Shown in pieces: positions 1-8,076 of a stretch of 18,943 bases of DNA. The translations under genes and the position numbers were made by a program. The notes under the pieces were generated by a model. It was not told the DNA's origin, did not search any database, and saw only the letters and a list, made by a program, of their open reading frames with translations. The stretch is from JAOUEE01 sp051011595 (GTDB lineage Bacteria > Actinomycetota > Acidimicrobiia > Acidimicrobiales > SHLQ01), in NCBI GenBank assembly GCA_051011595.1, contig JBPCTQ010000359.1, positions 1 to 18,943 of the forward strand. Reading direction: 5' to 3'. Each line of letters opens with the position of its first letter. Position 1 is the first letter of the stretch.

Positions 1-742
1 CGTCGACCAGCGAGTGGCGGCAGCCGTACAGGTTGTCGAACTTCGACTTGGTGACGGCGTCGTTCACGTTGATCGCCGGGAACAGCAGGGTGCCGGCTTC
101 GCGCATCTGGTACAGCCGGTGCACACCAGTGGTGGTCTCCTCGGAGACACCCCGGATTCCCGAGGCGATAGGGGCCCAGAAGTCGGGGTGACCCACGGCC
201 ATGGCTTTGAGTCGACCGAGGAAGACCTGCCATTCCTCGCTGTCGTCGTCGGTGGGTTCGGGGATGGCACCGGCCTTCTCGAACTCGAGACCCTTGTGCA
301 CCAACATGGTGGCGTCGCCACCGTCGTCGAGGATGAGGTTGGGGCCGCCACCATCGGGCCAGTGGAAGAGCTGCTCGGTGGCCCACCAGTACTCTTCGAG
401 GGTCTCGCCCTTCCAGGCGAACACGGGCACACCCTTGGGGTTGTCGACCGTTCCCTCGGGACCCACGGCCACGGCGGCGGCCGCGTGATCCTGGGTGGAG
501 AAGATGTTGCAGCTCACCCAGCGCACCTCGGCGCCCAGCGCGGTGAGGGTCTCGATCAGGACCGCGGTCTGAATGGTCATGTGCAGCGATCCGGCGATGC
601 GGGAGCCGGCCAGGGGCTGGCTGTCGTAGTACTCGGCCCGTAGGGCCATCAGGCCCGGCATCTCCGTCTCGGCCAACTGGATTTCTTTGCGGCCGAATCC
701 GGCCAGGCTGAGATCAGCCACCTTGAAGTCGTGATTGCTCAC
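1..742 (-). CDS. ahcY: S-adenosylhomocysteinase, N-terminal part (gene runs off the left edge)
   Basis: This cytosolic NAD-dependent enzyme splits S-adenosylhomocysteine into adenosine and homocysteine and so relieves product inhibition of methyltransferases. The first 247 residues are present. Recognisable family blocks are GSLHMTIQTAVLIETL (residues 51-66, with catalytic H54), the WVSCNIFSTQDHAAAA block (75-90), EETTTGVHRLY (201-211) and NVNDAVTKSKFDNLYGCR (225-242, with K232 and D236 matching the catalytic Lys/Asp pair). Residues of about 115-185 contain the extra segment seen in many bacterial enzymes, including the mycobacterial one. The GTG start at 742 is chosen because GAGGAG lies six bases upstream and the N-terminus (DFKVADLSLAGFGRKEI) is typical. 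It is the last visible gene of the minus-strand run, 104 bases after manA. The cofactor domain is outside the window. Confidence 0.97.
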   Translation of the reverse strand, partial: MSNHDFKVADLSLAGFGRKEIQLAETEMPGLMALRAEYYDSQPLAGSRIAGSLHMTIQTAVLIETLTALGAEVRWVSCNIFSTQDHAAAAVAVGPEGTVDNPKGVPVFAWKGETLEEYWWATEQLFHWPDGGGPNLILDDGGDATMLVHKGLEFEKAGAIPEPTDDDSEEWQVFLGRLKAMAVGHPDFWAPIASGIRGVSEETTTGVHRLYQMREAGTLLFPAINVNDAVTKSKFDNLYGCRHSLVD

Positions 743-846
743 CGTGTCTCCTCGTGCTCTCTGGCGCGCTCGATCACGCCGTGGAAGGGCACGGGCTGGG
801 GTCAACTGACACCGTTCGATCAGCCCGGAACGGCTCAGGGTACCGC
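743..846 (-). other. Intergenic leader between manA and ahcY, with a hairpin
   Basis: This 104-base stretch precedes ahcY. It contains an inverted repeat, CCGTTC (812-817) and GAACGG (828-833), separated by ten bases; it lies close after the manA stop. There is no T-run, so an intrinsic terminator is not supported. The conserved core of the SAH riboswitch was looked for and not seen. A TTGACC hexamer on the minus strand (800-805) has no good -10 partner. The only clear signal is the GAGGAG ribosome-binding site of ahcY. Confidence 0.45.
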
Positions 847-1977
847 TCAGACGCCGGTTGTGGCCAGGTGTAGCTGCCCTGTTTCGGCCCGTACGTGCAC
901 CCGCGCGGTCGACGCCGGAATCCAGGCCGCCTGGCCGGCGGTCAACGACACCTCGGACCGGTCGGCCTCGAGCGCCACCGACCCCTCGGTGGCGATGGCG
1001 ATGGCCGGTCCATCGAACTCGAAGGTGTGGTCGGTGTGGTCGATCCGCATCAGGACGAAGTCGGGTTGACCGCCCTGGTACCGGTGCACCGGCCCGGCCG
1101 GCTGCTGCACGTTGGGCCGGCCCGGTGTGGTGTCGACCAGGGCCAACAGCGTGGGGCAGTCGATGTGTTTGCTGGTGAGCCCGCCCCGCACCACGTTGTC
1201 GCTGTTCACCATCAGCTCCACACCCAGACCACCCAGATAGGAGTGCAGATTCCCGGCCTCGAGGTACAGCGCCTCACCCGGTTGCAGCGTGATGTGGTGC
1301 AGCAGCGGCGCCACCAGCACACCGATGTCGCCGGGGTGGTGGCGGTGCAGCCGCAACACCAGGTCGCTGGGTTCGGCGTCGATGACGTCGGCCACCAGGG
1401 CCTCGGCCTCCGCCTTCGACCGGGTGAGCAACCACTCGAGCGCATCGGCCAGCCGGTCCGGCGCCGGTGCGTCTGTCCGCAACGCCGACACCAGCGGCTC
1501 GAGGGCGGCCACGGGCCAGCGGGCGATCAGATCGGCCGCCTCCTCCGGAGTACGGAAACCGCACAGCGCCTCGAACGGGGTCAGCGCACAGATCAGCTCG
1601 GGTTTGGGGTTCCGGTCCCGAAACGACCGGTCGAAGGCGTCGATGGCGACTCCCTCGCGTTCTTCTCGTTCGAAACCGGCGACGGCCTGGGCCCGATCGG
1701 GGTGGGTCTGGATCGACAACGGTTGGGCCGCCGCCAACAGCTTGGCCAGGAACGGCAGTTCGTCGCGGCCCGGACCGATTTGGCGGTTCGGGTCGTCGGC
1801 GATGAGCTCGTCGAGGGTGGTGGCGCCGCGTTCGACCAACCGGGCCGGGCCCCGAGGATGGGCACCGAACCACAGTTCGGCCTGCGGTTCACCGCTGGGA
1901 GCGACCCCGCAGAGGTCGGCGATGGCGGTGGGCGAACCCCAGTCGTAGGCCTGCACGACCCCTTCGAGACGGTCCAC
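847..1977 (-). CDS. manA: Mannose-6-phosphate isomerase, type I
   Basis: This cytosolic zinc enzyme interconverts fructose-6-phosphate and mannose-6-phosphate, the entry step to GDP-mannose. The 376-residue cupin-type protein shows the family blocks in order: LSIQTHPD (87-94, with Q90 and H92 as zinc ligands), NPKPELICALTPFEALCGFR (123-142, with E127 as a ligand), YLEAGNLHSYLGGLGVE (238-254, with H245) and NSDNVVRGGLTSKHID (258-273, with R264 as the active-site arginine). The length is slightly short for the family. The GTG start at 1977 lies eight bases after the stop of the Trm112-like gene, so the two are surely cotranscribed; the longer open frame upstream runs through that gene and manB and is not real. 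With manB two genes upstream it forms a mannose-1-phosphate module. Confidence 0.96.
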   Translation of the reverse strand: MDRLEGVVQAYDWGSPTAIADLCGVAPSGEPQAELWFGAHPRGPARLVERGATTLDELIADDPNRQIGPGRDELPFLAKLLAAAQPLSIQTHPDRAQAVAGFEREEREGVAIDAFDRSFRDRNPKPELICALTPFEALCGFRTPEEAADLIARWPVAALEPLVSALRTDAPAPDRLADALEWLLTRSKAEAEALVADVIDAEPSDLVLRLHRHHPGDIGVLVAPLLHHITLQPGEALYLEAGNLHSYLGGLGVELMVNSDNVVRGGLTSKHIDCPTLLALVDTTPGRPNVQQPAGPVHRYQGGQPDFVLMRIDHTDHTFEFDGPAIAIATEGSVALEADRSEVSLTAGQAAWIPASTARVHVRAETGQLHLATTGV

Positions 1978-1985
1978 GCCCGCGG

Positions 1986-2225
1986 TCAGTCGGCGGCGAA
2001 CGTGGGCTCGATGCCCTCGGTCGCGGCCAGGGCCACCAACCGCTCGTGCTCGGCCTCGTCGACCTCGGTGGCCTGGTCGATGAGCATGACCGGAATGTCG
2101 TCGCGGATGTCGTAGCGCCGGTGCAGACGCGGGTTGTACAGCAGGTTCTCGCCCTCGAAGTACAGCAGCGGGCCCTTGTCCTCGGGACAGGCCAGGATGT
2201 CGAGCAGACGTTGGTCGAGCGCCAT
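1986..2225 (-). CDS. Trm112-like (UPF0434 family) small protein
   Basis: This 79-residue protein begins LDQRLLDILACPEDKGPLLYF and ends with a DDIPVMLIDQA block, both diagnostic of the Trm112/YcaR family. Eukaryotic and archaeal Trm112 activates methyltransferases; bacterial members have no firmly established role. Family members often carry a zinc-binding CPxC knuckle, but here the second cysteine is aspartate (C13-P-E-D) and no other cysteine exists, so zinc binding is unlikely. The ATG at 2225 is preceded by AGGAAG at a suitable distance, which argues against the longer open frame. It sits between manB (38 bases upstream) and manA (8 bases downstream), a placement that I recall from other actinobacteria. 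Confidence 0.9.
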   Translation of the reverse strand: MALDQRLLDILACPEDKGPLLYFEGENLLYNPRLHRRYDIRDDIPVMLIDQATEVDEAEHERLVALAATEGIEPTFAAD

Positions 2226-2263
2226 TGGTTGAGCTTCCTTGATCTGGGACGGTGGTGGGTCGG

Positions 2264-3607
2264 TCAGCCGAACAGGGCCCGCACTTCGGCCACACGGGCG
2301 TCGCACGATTGCTGATCGGGGGCCTCGAGGTTGAGGCGCAACAGCGGTTCGGTGTTCGAGGCCCGCAGGTTGAACCACCAGTCTCCAGCATCGACGGTGA
2401 GCCCGTCGAGGCGGTCCTGGTGGAGATCTTGGTATCGGTCGGCCACCCGTTCGATGACCTCGTCGGTGTCGTCGACCCGGGTGTTGATCTCCCCCGAGGC
2501 CACGTAACGATCAACCGGTTCGAGCAGCTGTGACAGCGTGAGGCCGGTGTCCGACATCGCTTCCAGCACGAACATGGCCGCGATGAGGCCGCTGTCGGCC
2601 CGCCAGTTGTCGCGGAAGTAGTAGTGCCCGCTGTGTTCGCCGGCGAAGGCGGCGCCGGTGCGGGCCATGTCGGCCTTGATGTAGCTGTGACCGACCTGAG
2701 TGCGGATGGCGGTGCCGCCCGCTTCGGCCACCACCTCGGGGACGGCCTTGGAACAGATGAGGTTGTGCAGCACGGTCGCGCCCGGCTCCTTGGCCAGGAT
2801 GCGCGAGGCCACCAGTGCGGTGGTGAGCGACCCGGAGATGGCTCGCCCCGCCTCGTCGACGAGGAACACACGGTCGGCGTCGCCGTCGAATGCCAATCCG
2901 ATGTCGGCGCCGACCTCCTGCAGTCGGGCGATGAGGTCGGCCTGGTTCTCGGGTTGGATGGGGTCGGCCGGGTGATTGGGGAAGGTGCCGTCGAGCTCGC
3001 CGTAGAGGATCTCGACATCGACCGGCAACGCCTCGAACACCGCCGGGGCCACCAGGCCACCCATGCCGTTGGCCGTGTCGGCCACGATCTTGATGGGGGC
3101 CAACCCGTCGACATCGATGAAGGACCGTACGTGATCGGCGAAGGCATCGAGCAGATCGATGTCGGAGGCCGAACCGGTGTGGGCGGCCGGCGCGAGGCCG
3201 GTTCGAGTCATTTCCTTGATCTGGTCGAGACCCGAATCAGCGCCGATGGGTGCGGCCTGGGCCCGGCACATCTTGATGCCGTTGTACTCGGCCGGATTGT
3301 GACTGGCCGTGAACACCGCACCGGGTACACCGAGGTGGCCGCTGGCGAAATACAACATGTCGGTGCTGGCCAGCCCCATACGGACGACGTCGACTCCCTG
3401 GGCCATCACGCCGTCGGCGAAGGCCTGGGAGTACTCGGGGCCGGTGGGTCGCATGTCGTGGGCCACCACCACCTTGGTGACCTGCTCACCGTCGGCCAGG
3501 AATCGGGCAAAGGCCGCACCGATGGCCTGGGAGGTGTCGGCGTCGAGCTGATCGGGCACCGTGCCGCGGATGTCGTAGGCCTTGAAGATCGCGTCGAGGT
3601 CAGCCAT
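2264..3607 (-). CDS. manB: Phosphomannomutase / phosphoglucomutase
   Basis: This enzyme of the alpha-D-phosphohexomutase family converts mannose-6-phosphate to mannose-1-phosphate in the cytosol; many bacterial members also take glucose phosphates, so specificity is uncertain. The 447-residue protein has all four signatures: the phosphoserine loop TASHNP (100-105, with S102), the metal-binding DGDADR loop (241-246), the sugar-binding GEHSGHYYF loop (323-331) and the phosphate-binding RASNTEP loop (415-421). The N-terminus FKAYDIRG is typical. The ATG at 3607 has no Shine-Dalgarno, but a TACCCT box lies nine bases upstream, so it may open its own transcript with a very short or absent leader. 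It is followed by the Trm112-like gene and manA. Confidence 0.97.
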   Translation of the reverse strand: MADLDAIFKAYDIRGTVPDQLDADTSQAIGAAFARFLADGEQVTKVVVAHDMRPTGPEYSQAFADGVMAQGVDVVRMGLASTDMLYFASGHLGVPGAVFTASHNPAEYNGIKMCRAQAAPIGADSGLDQIKEMTRTGLAPAAHTGSASDIDLLDAFADHVRSFIDVDGLAPIKIVADTANGMGGLVAPAVFEALPVDVEILYGELDGTFPNHPADPIQPENQADLIARLQEVGADIGLAFDGDADRVFLVDEAGRAISGSLTTALVASRILAKEPGATVLHNLICSKAVPEVVAEAGGTAIRTQVGHSYIKADMARTGAAFAGEHSGHYYFRDNWRADSGLIAAMFVLEAMSDTGLTLSQLLEPVDRYVASGEINTRVDDTDEVIERVADRYQDLHQDRLDGLTVDAGDWWFNLRASNTEPLLRLNLEAPDQQSCDARVAEVRALFG

Positions 3608-3616
3608 AGCGCACCG

Positions 3617-3622
3617 AGGGTA
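3617..3622 (-). promoter_or_regulatory. Candidate -10 box (TACCCT) for manB
   Basis: The minus-strand hexamer TACCCT matches TANNNT and ends nine bases before the manB ATG. Transcription would start within about three bases of the start codon. No -35 match is clear. The site lies in the 32-base gap after the GtrA-GT2 gene. Confidence 0.5.
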
Positions 3623-3639
3623 CCTGCTGGGTCCCGTGG

Positions 3640-4758
3640 TCAGGGGGTGCGGTCGTACACACCGGTGCGCGACGCCACCCGGATGCGCCAGAGGTCGCGG
3701 AACAAACGACCGGTGTCTCGCACGATGTGCACCGTGGACCGAGACGAGTTGGTCACGGTGACCGGAACCTCCACCAGGGTGAGCCGGTCTCGTTCGACCA
3801 GATGGAACAACTCGATGTCGAATGCGAAGCCGTCGATCGTGGTGCGGGCGAACAGCGACCGGGCCACGTCGCGCCGCATGGCCTTCACCCCGCACTGCGT
3901 GTCGCGGTACTGGCCCAGCAGCAGGGCCTGGGTGGCGAGGTTGACCAACCGACCCCCCACCTCGCGCAGCCGACCGGCCCGGACCAGGGTGTGGGTGGCC
4001 ACGTGGCGGCGATTTCCCACGGCGATGTCCCACCCCTCCTCGACGGCTCGGGCCAGGGCATCGACCACATCGGGCCCGTAGGCCAGGTCGGCATCGACGA
4101 AGGCACAGACCCGACCCTGGGCCTCCAACATGCCGGCCCGCACCGCTGCTCCCTTGCCCTGATTGTCGGGCAGGACCACCACCTGGTCGGCGCCGGCGGC
4201 CCGGCTTGCGGTGTCGTCGTCGGAGCCGTCGTCGACCACCACGATCTCGACCGACCCGATTCCCCCCAGCCCGGCCCGCAGCGTGTCGACGGTGGACTCG
4301 ATGCGGTCGGCTTCGCGGTAGGCGGGCACCACGACCGACAACCGGATGTCGCCCTCGGGCAGCGGCCGGCCGGCCGGCGTCTGCTGGGCGGCCCGCACAT
4401 CGCGGAACAACAGCATGCGGTGCACGGCGAAACGCACCACCGACGCCACGGCCACGGCGATCACCTTGGCCAGCGCCGAACCACCCAGGGCCAACAGCAC
4501 GGCCAGATCGATGAGTCCGGCCACCGCGCTGACCCCCACGAACAGGCCGGGCTGGTTCATCCATCGCTGGTAGGGGTCGTCGCGCAGGGTCACGAACCGA
4601 TGCAGCAACCAGCTGGTGAGCGCGGCGGTGGGCAGGGCCACCACCTCGGCCGCCACGATCGACCAACCGAACCCCTCGTGGAGCAGGATGTAGCCGCCGA
4701 TGTCGACCACGGTGGCCACGATGCCGACGGCAACGAACCGCCGGAACAGCCGCCTCAT
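3640..4758 (-). CDS. GtrA domain fused to a polyprenyl-phosphate sugar synthase-like GT2 domain
   Basis: The 372-residue protein has two parts. Residues 1-120 form a GtrA-like membrane domain with about four hydrophobic helices (8-25, 33-52, 71-92, 97-115). Residues 138-345 are a family 2 glycosyltransferase of the dolichyl-phosphate sugar synthase type: VVPAYRE (143-149), VVDDGS (174-179), NQGKGAAVRAG (199-209), the DAD motif (222-224) and DTQCGVKAMRR (286-296). Such enzymes transfer a sugar from GDP-mannose or UDP-glucose to a polyprenyl phosphate at the cytoplasmic face; GtrA proteins are thought to help flip the product. The ATG overlaps the stop of the upstream GT-C-like gene (ATGA), implying translational coupling. 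Which sugar is used cannot be read from sequence; the mannose genes next door favour mannose. Confidence 0.9.
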   Translation of the reverse strand: MRRLFRRFVAVGIVATVVDIGGYILLHEGFGWSIVAAEVVALPTAALTSWLLHRFVTLRDDPYQRWMNQPGLFVGVSAVAGLIDLAVLLALGGSALAKVIAVAVASVVRFAVHRMLLFRDVRAAQQTPAGRPLPEGDIRLSVVVPAYREADRIESTVDTLRAGLGGIGSVEIVVVDDGSDDDTASRAAGADQVVVLPDNQGKGAAVRAGMLEAQGRVCAFVDADLAYGPDVVDALARAVEEGWDIAVGNRRHVATHTLVRAGRLREVGGRLVNLATQALLLGQYRDTQCGVKAMRRDVARSLFARTTIDGFAFDIELFHLVERDRLTLVEVPVTVTNSSRSTVHIVRDTGRLFRDLWRIRVASRTGVYDRTP

Positions 4759-7700
4759 GGAAGAGCGGGTGGATCAGCTGCTGTTGATGGCGGTGGTGTT
4801 GCTGTTGTTGTTGTTGGTGCTGCTGGTTCGGTCTCGGTCGCCGACCAGTTGAAGGTCGGCAGCTCCGTGCCGGACTGGCCCCCGTCTGACTGGTCACCGT
4901 CCGACTGGCCGCGGTCGAGCTGGTATGTGTCGAAATGGCTGCTGTCGGATGGGTCGGGATCGCGCCGGAACCACCGGTTCACGGGATCCCACCATGGCTC
5001 GGGAGGGGTCTGCGCCCGCCGGTCGAGCACCACCAGCCCGGCCAACCCGACGAGACCGACCAGGGTGGCCAGGTACGACACCCACTCGACAGAGGTGTTG
5101 CCGTATTCGAGCGTCACCTCGGTGGCGGTGGGGACCACCACCATCAGGTTGGGTGTGACCCGCCACGGACCGTCGGCCCCCGAGGCCGTCCAGTTGGGGA
5201 AGTACGAGGTCTTCACCAGCACGGGCGAACCGACCTGATCGACACTGAAGGAGATGGTGTCGTTGGTGGTCTCGATGTCGGTCACCACCACCGGCTCGAC
5301 CGGCCGCGGCAGCACCTCCTCGTCGGGGCCCTGCTCGAGCCATTCGTCGGGCCCCGAGTTGGTGAGGAACACATCCCACGATTCGGGTTCCTGAAAGAAC
5401 TCGACCCCTGTCTCGAGCCATTCGTCTTGGTGATTCGACAGACCCGGCACCCGGATGGGTTCGTTCTGGAGGGGCACGACCAACTCGGCCTCGTCGACCA
5501 GGAACACCCGCCACGGACCGGAGCCGTCGATCTCGGTGAGATCGGGGTGGGCCCGGGCCGCCTCGAGTGCGGTCGGCGAGAACGCCATGTAGTACCGCAC
5601 ACCGAGGAGCTGCAGGTGCTCGACCCCACGGTCGATGTCGAAGCTGCGGTACGGAAGGTCTCGTTGGGCTCGCGAGGGGCCACCCCGATCGGTGGTGCTG
5701 GCCCCTTCCTCGATGGGCTCGTCGGTGTAGGACGGCCCCGAGAGCTCGGACTGCAACAAGAAGTGGTACGGCACCGTTGCCGACGATTCGAAGTACAGGC
5801 CTTCCATCGACCCGATGCAGGAGTCACTCCAGAAGGGCAAGAGCATCAGGGCCATGGTGGTGCCGTAGCGGTTGAGCTGGGGCTCGAACTCCCAGAAGCT
5901 GCGGCCGCAGCCATAGGTCTCGCCGACTTCTTCCATGGTGGCCACCACCGCGGAGTATTCGTCCCAGCCGCCGCCGGCCCAGTTGCCCTCACGGCCCTGA
6001 TACCCCTCGAAATTCCACTCGGCCCACCCGGGTACGAAGCTGATGTCGTTGCTGGTGAACGGTCCCCAGCTGAAGGTTCCCGGCTCGCGATCGCCGCCGG
6101 GCAGCGACCCCAGGTTCATGCCGAGCAACACCAGCACCAGACCGGTGACCACCGCCGCCCCGGCCGTGCGCACGGCCATCGCGGCCGTGCTCGGTCCGTC
6201 ACGACCGGGAGTGCCGGACAGGAACCAGGCAGCCGACACGGCCAACGCAACAAGGACCAGCCAGGTGGCGAGGAAGAACAGCGGCAGCAGAACCCCGGGG
6301 CTGTCGAAGACATCGGTGCCGCGGTCGATCCACACGAACAGACCACCGAGGGGTATCCCGGCCACCAGGCCGATCGCACCGGCACTGATGGCCGAAACCA
6401 TCTGAGCGTCGGTGGACGAGGCGACCGCCCGCTTGATCAGCCAGGCACCGCCGCGGATACCGAAGGCCATGGCCAGGCCGGCCAACAGGTACAGCGTGAG
6501 GTAGTAGAAGGGCAGCAACCGGGCGTTCCACAAACGCCCTTCCGGCAACACGATGAACACGATCGCCAAGGTGATGGCGCTGAGGCCCAAGGCGACTCCC
6601 AGACGGGTGCGGGTGACGATGGAGGCGACCAGCCCCACCACCGCCAATGCCAGCACCACCTCGAGCGGTGGGCTGTCGACCAGGATGTTGTCGGGGTTGA
6701 GTTGGCTGCGGCTGAGCAGCGGCGACACGAAGCCTTCCCACTCCTCACGAACGTCCCATCGATCGCCCCAGTCGCTGAGCTCCTTGAAACCTCCGGTTTT
6801 GCCCCAACCCATGTCGTTGAGGAACTCCCTCCGCAGGTAGAAGGGCCCCAACCAGAACGCACTCAACAACAGGGCCACCGGCACGGTGGTGAAGGCCCAC
6901 TGCATCTGCCCTCGACCGACTCGCAGCACGAACAACCAGGTGCAAGCGATGGCGACGAAGATCATCGGCAGCAGGTGGCACAGCACCACCACGGCCAGCA
7001 CCACCGCGGTGAGAGCGCGGCCCCGACCGGTCCGCAGGCCGCGGGCCACCAGACCGATGGCCAGCAACGATGCCGACAGGCTGATGGAGAAGGCGAACTC
7101 TCCGGCCATGGTCGACGCCGCGTTGCCGCCGTAGATGTTGAACGACCGGTCGAACACGAAGGGCAAGGTGGCCACGGCGAGCATCGGGGCGCCGGGGAAC
7201 GGGACTCGAGCCAGGTACCCCATGGCCCAACCGGTGATGGGCATGGTGACCAGACCACTGACCGCCACCACCTTGAAGGCCATGCCGTAGGGCATGCTCA
7301 CCAGCAGCAACGCCAACCCACCGGCTACCCCCACCGCCACGGCCAACCGCACCCGGCCCTGCCGGTACGCCACGTAGGCGAGTAGCCCGATGGACGCGAT
7401 CAGCAGCGATCCGGGGATGATGCCGACGCCGGCGTTCAGCCCCACGATGGCCAGCGACGGCAACACCATGTAGAAGCGAAAGGCGGGGAAGCCGGCATAC
7501 CAGTCGGGTGTCCAACCACTCAGCTGCCAGTTGGGCAGCAGCTCGTCGCGCAGGTAGGCCGGGCCCCACACGTGGGCACCCATGTCGCCTCCGGTGGGAG
7601 TACTGCTGGAGAAGATCAGCTGCGGGTGCATCTCGATGAGGATGAACACCGCACTGCCGGCCACGATGGCCAGGGTCAACCAGGCCTGGATCGACCACCG

Positions 7701-7817
7701 GCCCCTCGGAATGGGCTGAGCCGGCTCGAGCGGATCGAGCCCGAGATCGTCGTCGGGCTCGGCGTCGTCGGTGGAGGCCGGTCGCTCGGGCGCGTCGGTG
7801 AAGGAACCGGCGGTCAT
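4755..7817 (-). CDS. Giant multi-pass membrane protein, GT-C-like (PTPS_related / YfhO-like type)
   Basis: From the ATG at 7817 the protein has 1020 residues: an acidic cytoplasmic N-terminus, a first helix at about 45-63, a loop with the motif GGDMGAHVWG (76-85; D78 and H82 are candidate catalytic residues as in GT-C enzymes), roughly twelve further helices to about residue 566 with an RLWNARLLP motif near 428-436, a large extracytoplasmic region (about 570-912), one more helix (about 917-932) and an 87-residue hydrophilic tail rich in Asp, Ser, Thr and Pro. This layout fits lipid-linked-sugar-dependent glycosyltransferases; function is inferred. It is translationally coupled to the GtrA-GT2 gene, the probable maker of its donor. 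The start is uncertain: an in-frame GTG at 7859 would add 14 residues, and neither start has a good Shine-Dalgarno. Confidence 0.8.
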   Translation of the reverse strand: MTAGSFTDAPERPASTDDAEPDDDLGLDPLEPAQPIPRGRWSIQAWLTLAIVAGSAVFILIEMHPQLIFSSSTPTGGDMGAHVWGPAYLRDELLPNWQLSGWTPDWYAGFPAFRFYMVLPSLAIVGLNAGVGIIPGSLLIASIGLLAYVAYRQGRVRLAVAVGVAGGLALLLVSMPYGMAFKVVAVSGLVTMPITGWAMGYLARVPFPGAPMLAVATLPFVFDRSFNIYGGNAASTMAGEFAFSISLSASLLAIGLVARGLRTGRGRALTAVVLAVVVLCHLLPMIFVAIACTWLFVLRVGRGQMQWAFTTVPVALLLSAFWLGPFYLRREFLNDMGWGKTGGFKELSDWGDRWDVREEWEGFVSPLLSRSQLNPDNILVDSPPLEVVLALAVVGLVASIVTRTRLGVALGLSAITLAIVFIVLPEGRLWNARLLPFYYLTLYLLAGLAMAFGIRGGAWLIKRAVASSTDAQMVSAISAGAIGLVAGIPLGGLFVWIDRGTDVFDSPGVLLPLFFLATWLVLVALAVSAAWFLSGTPGRDGPSTAAMAVRTAGAAVVTGLVLVLLGMNLGSLPGGDREPGTFSWGPFTSNDISFVPGWAEWNFEGYQGREGNWAGGGWDEYSAVVATMEEVGETYGCGRSFWEFEPQLNRYGTTMALMLLPFWSDSCIGSMEGLYFESSATVPYHFLLQSELSGPSYTDEPIEEGASTTDRGGPSRAQRDLPYRSFDIDRGVEHLQLLGVRYYMAFSPTALEAARAHPDLTEIDGSGPWRVFLVDEAELVVPLQNEPIRVPGLSNHQDEWLETGVEFFQEPESWDVFLTNSGPDEWLEQGPDEEVLPRPVEPVVVTDIETTNDTISFSVDQVGSPVLVKTSYFPNWTASGADGPWRVTPNLMVVVPTATEVTLEYGNTSVEWVSYLATLVGLVGLAGLVVLDRRAQTPPEPWWDPVNRWFRRDPDPSDSSHFDTYQLDRGQSDGDQSDGGQSGTELPTFNWSATETEPAAPTTTTATPPPSTAADPPALP
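4780..4835. repeat. Low-complexity trinucleotide tract (Thr/Pro/Ala tail)
   Basis: On the plus strand this region is made mostly of gtt/gct/ggt triplets, coding on the minus strand for the Ala/Pro/Thr-rich C-terminal tail of the GT-C-like protein. A run of four threonines is included. Such tracts are prone to slippage, so length variation between strains is likely. Confidence 0.55.
4871..4915. repeat. Three 15-base tandem units in the tail of the GT-C-like gene
   Basis: Units begin at 4871, 4886 and 4901, each with the core GACTGG. They encode the repeated QSDG(D/G) stretch in the hydrophilic C-terminal tail. The units differ by a few bases, so this is an old, drifting repeat. Confidence 0.6.
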
Positions 7818-7872
7818 GGGGACGTATCGTCCCACGCCACCTGCGTGCAGGGGTTGCACCCCCGCACGGGAA
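7818..7872 (-). promoter_or_regulatory. Leader of the GT-C-like gene with two small inverted repeats
   Basis: A perfect inverted repeat, GGGACG (7819-7824) and CGTCCC (7828-7833) with a three-base loop, stops one base short of the ATG at 7817. A second one, GTGCA (7845-7849) and TGCAC (7855-7859), overlaps the alternative GTG start. In RNA the first would form a compact stem right in front of the start codon. No -10 box was found here, so the gene probably relies on upstream transcription. Confidence 0.4.
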
Positions 7873-8076
7873 TCAGCGAGTGCGGCTGTTCTGCCGGGGA
7901 AGAGTGGTCTCGGTCAGCTCGTCGAGCACACCCTCGAGATCGGTGGTTGCTCCCTCGGCGTCCCAGATCCGGTAGTCGCAGGTCGAGCACGAGTACATGG
8001 TGCGAGGTCCGGTGCTGACCCGAAGGGTGATCGAGACCAACGCGCCTCCACACCGAGTACAAGCATCCATCGCCAT
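7873..8076 (-). CDS. Small zinc-ribbon protein of unknown function
   Basis: This 67-residue protein carries two CxxC knuckles, CTRC (6-9) and CSTC (30-33), separated by 20 residues, which is a typical single zinc-ribbon. The C-terminal half is acidic and probably helical (about 45-58). I do not recognise a named family. The ATG at 8076 is chosen because AAGGGGAG lies six bases upstream, one of the few strong Shine-Dalgarno sequences in the window; a longer frame from 8109 lacks one. It follows the CPBP gene by 66 bases and precedes the GT-C-like gene, so it is probably in the same transcript. It could be a nucleic-acid-binding or protein-binding adaptor. Confidence 0.8.
   Translation of the reverse strand: MAMDACTRCGGALVSITLRVSTGPRTMYSCSTCDYRIWDAEGATTDLEGVLDELTETTLPRQNSRTR

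Noticed and set aside
812..833. Intrinsic terminator after manA
   Set aside because: The stem is six to seven base pairs with a ten-base loop and no T-run follows on the minus strand.
743..846. SAH or SAM riboswitch in front of ahcY
   Set aside because: The conserved SAH riboswitch core was not found; only a simple hairpin and a normal ribosome-binding site are present.
847..3147. Upstream extension of manA through the Trm112-like gene and manB (766 codons)
   Set aside because: Only the last 376 residues match the isomerase; the rest is the wrong frame of two well-supported genes.
2264..4897. Upstream extension of manB into the GtrA-GT2 gene (877 codons)
   Set aside because: The phosphomannomutase family begins at the ATG at 3607; the extension is Arg/Gly/His-rich and overlaps a real gene in another frame.
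4935..7385. Open frame of 816 codons on the plus strand opposite the GT-C-like gene
   Set aside because: The composition is His/Gln/Gly-rich and low complexity, with no recognisable domain; it is a shadow of the membrane protein gene.
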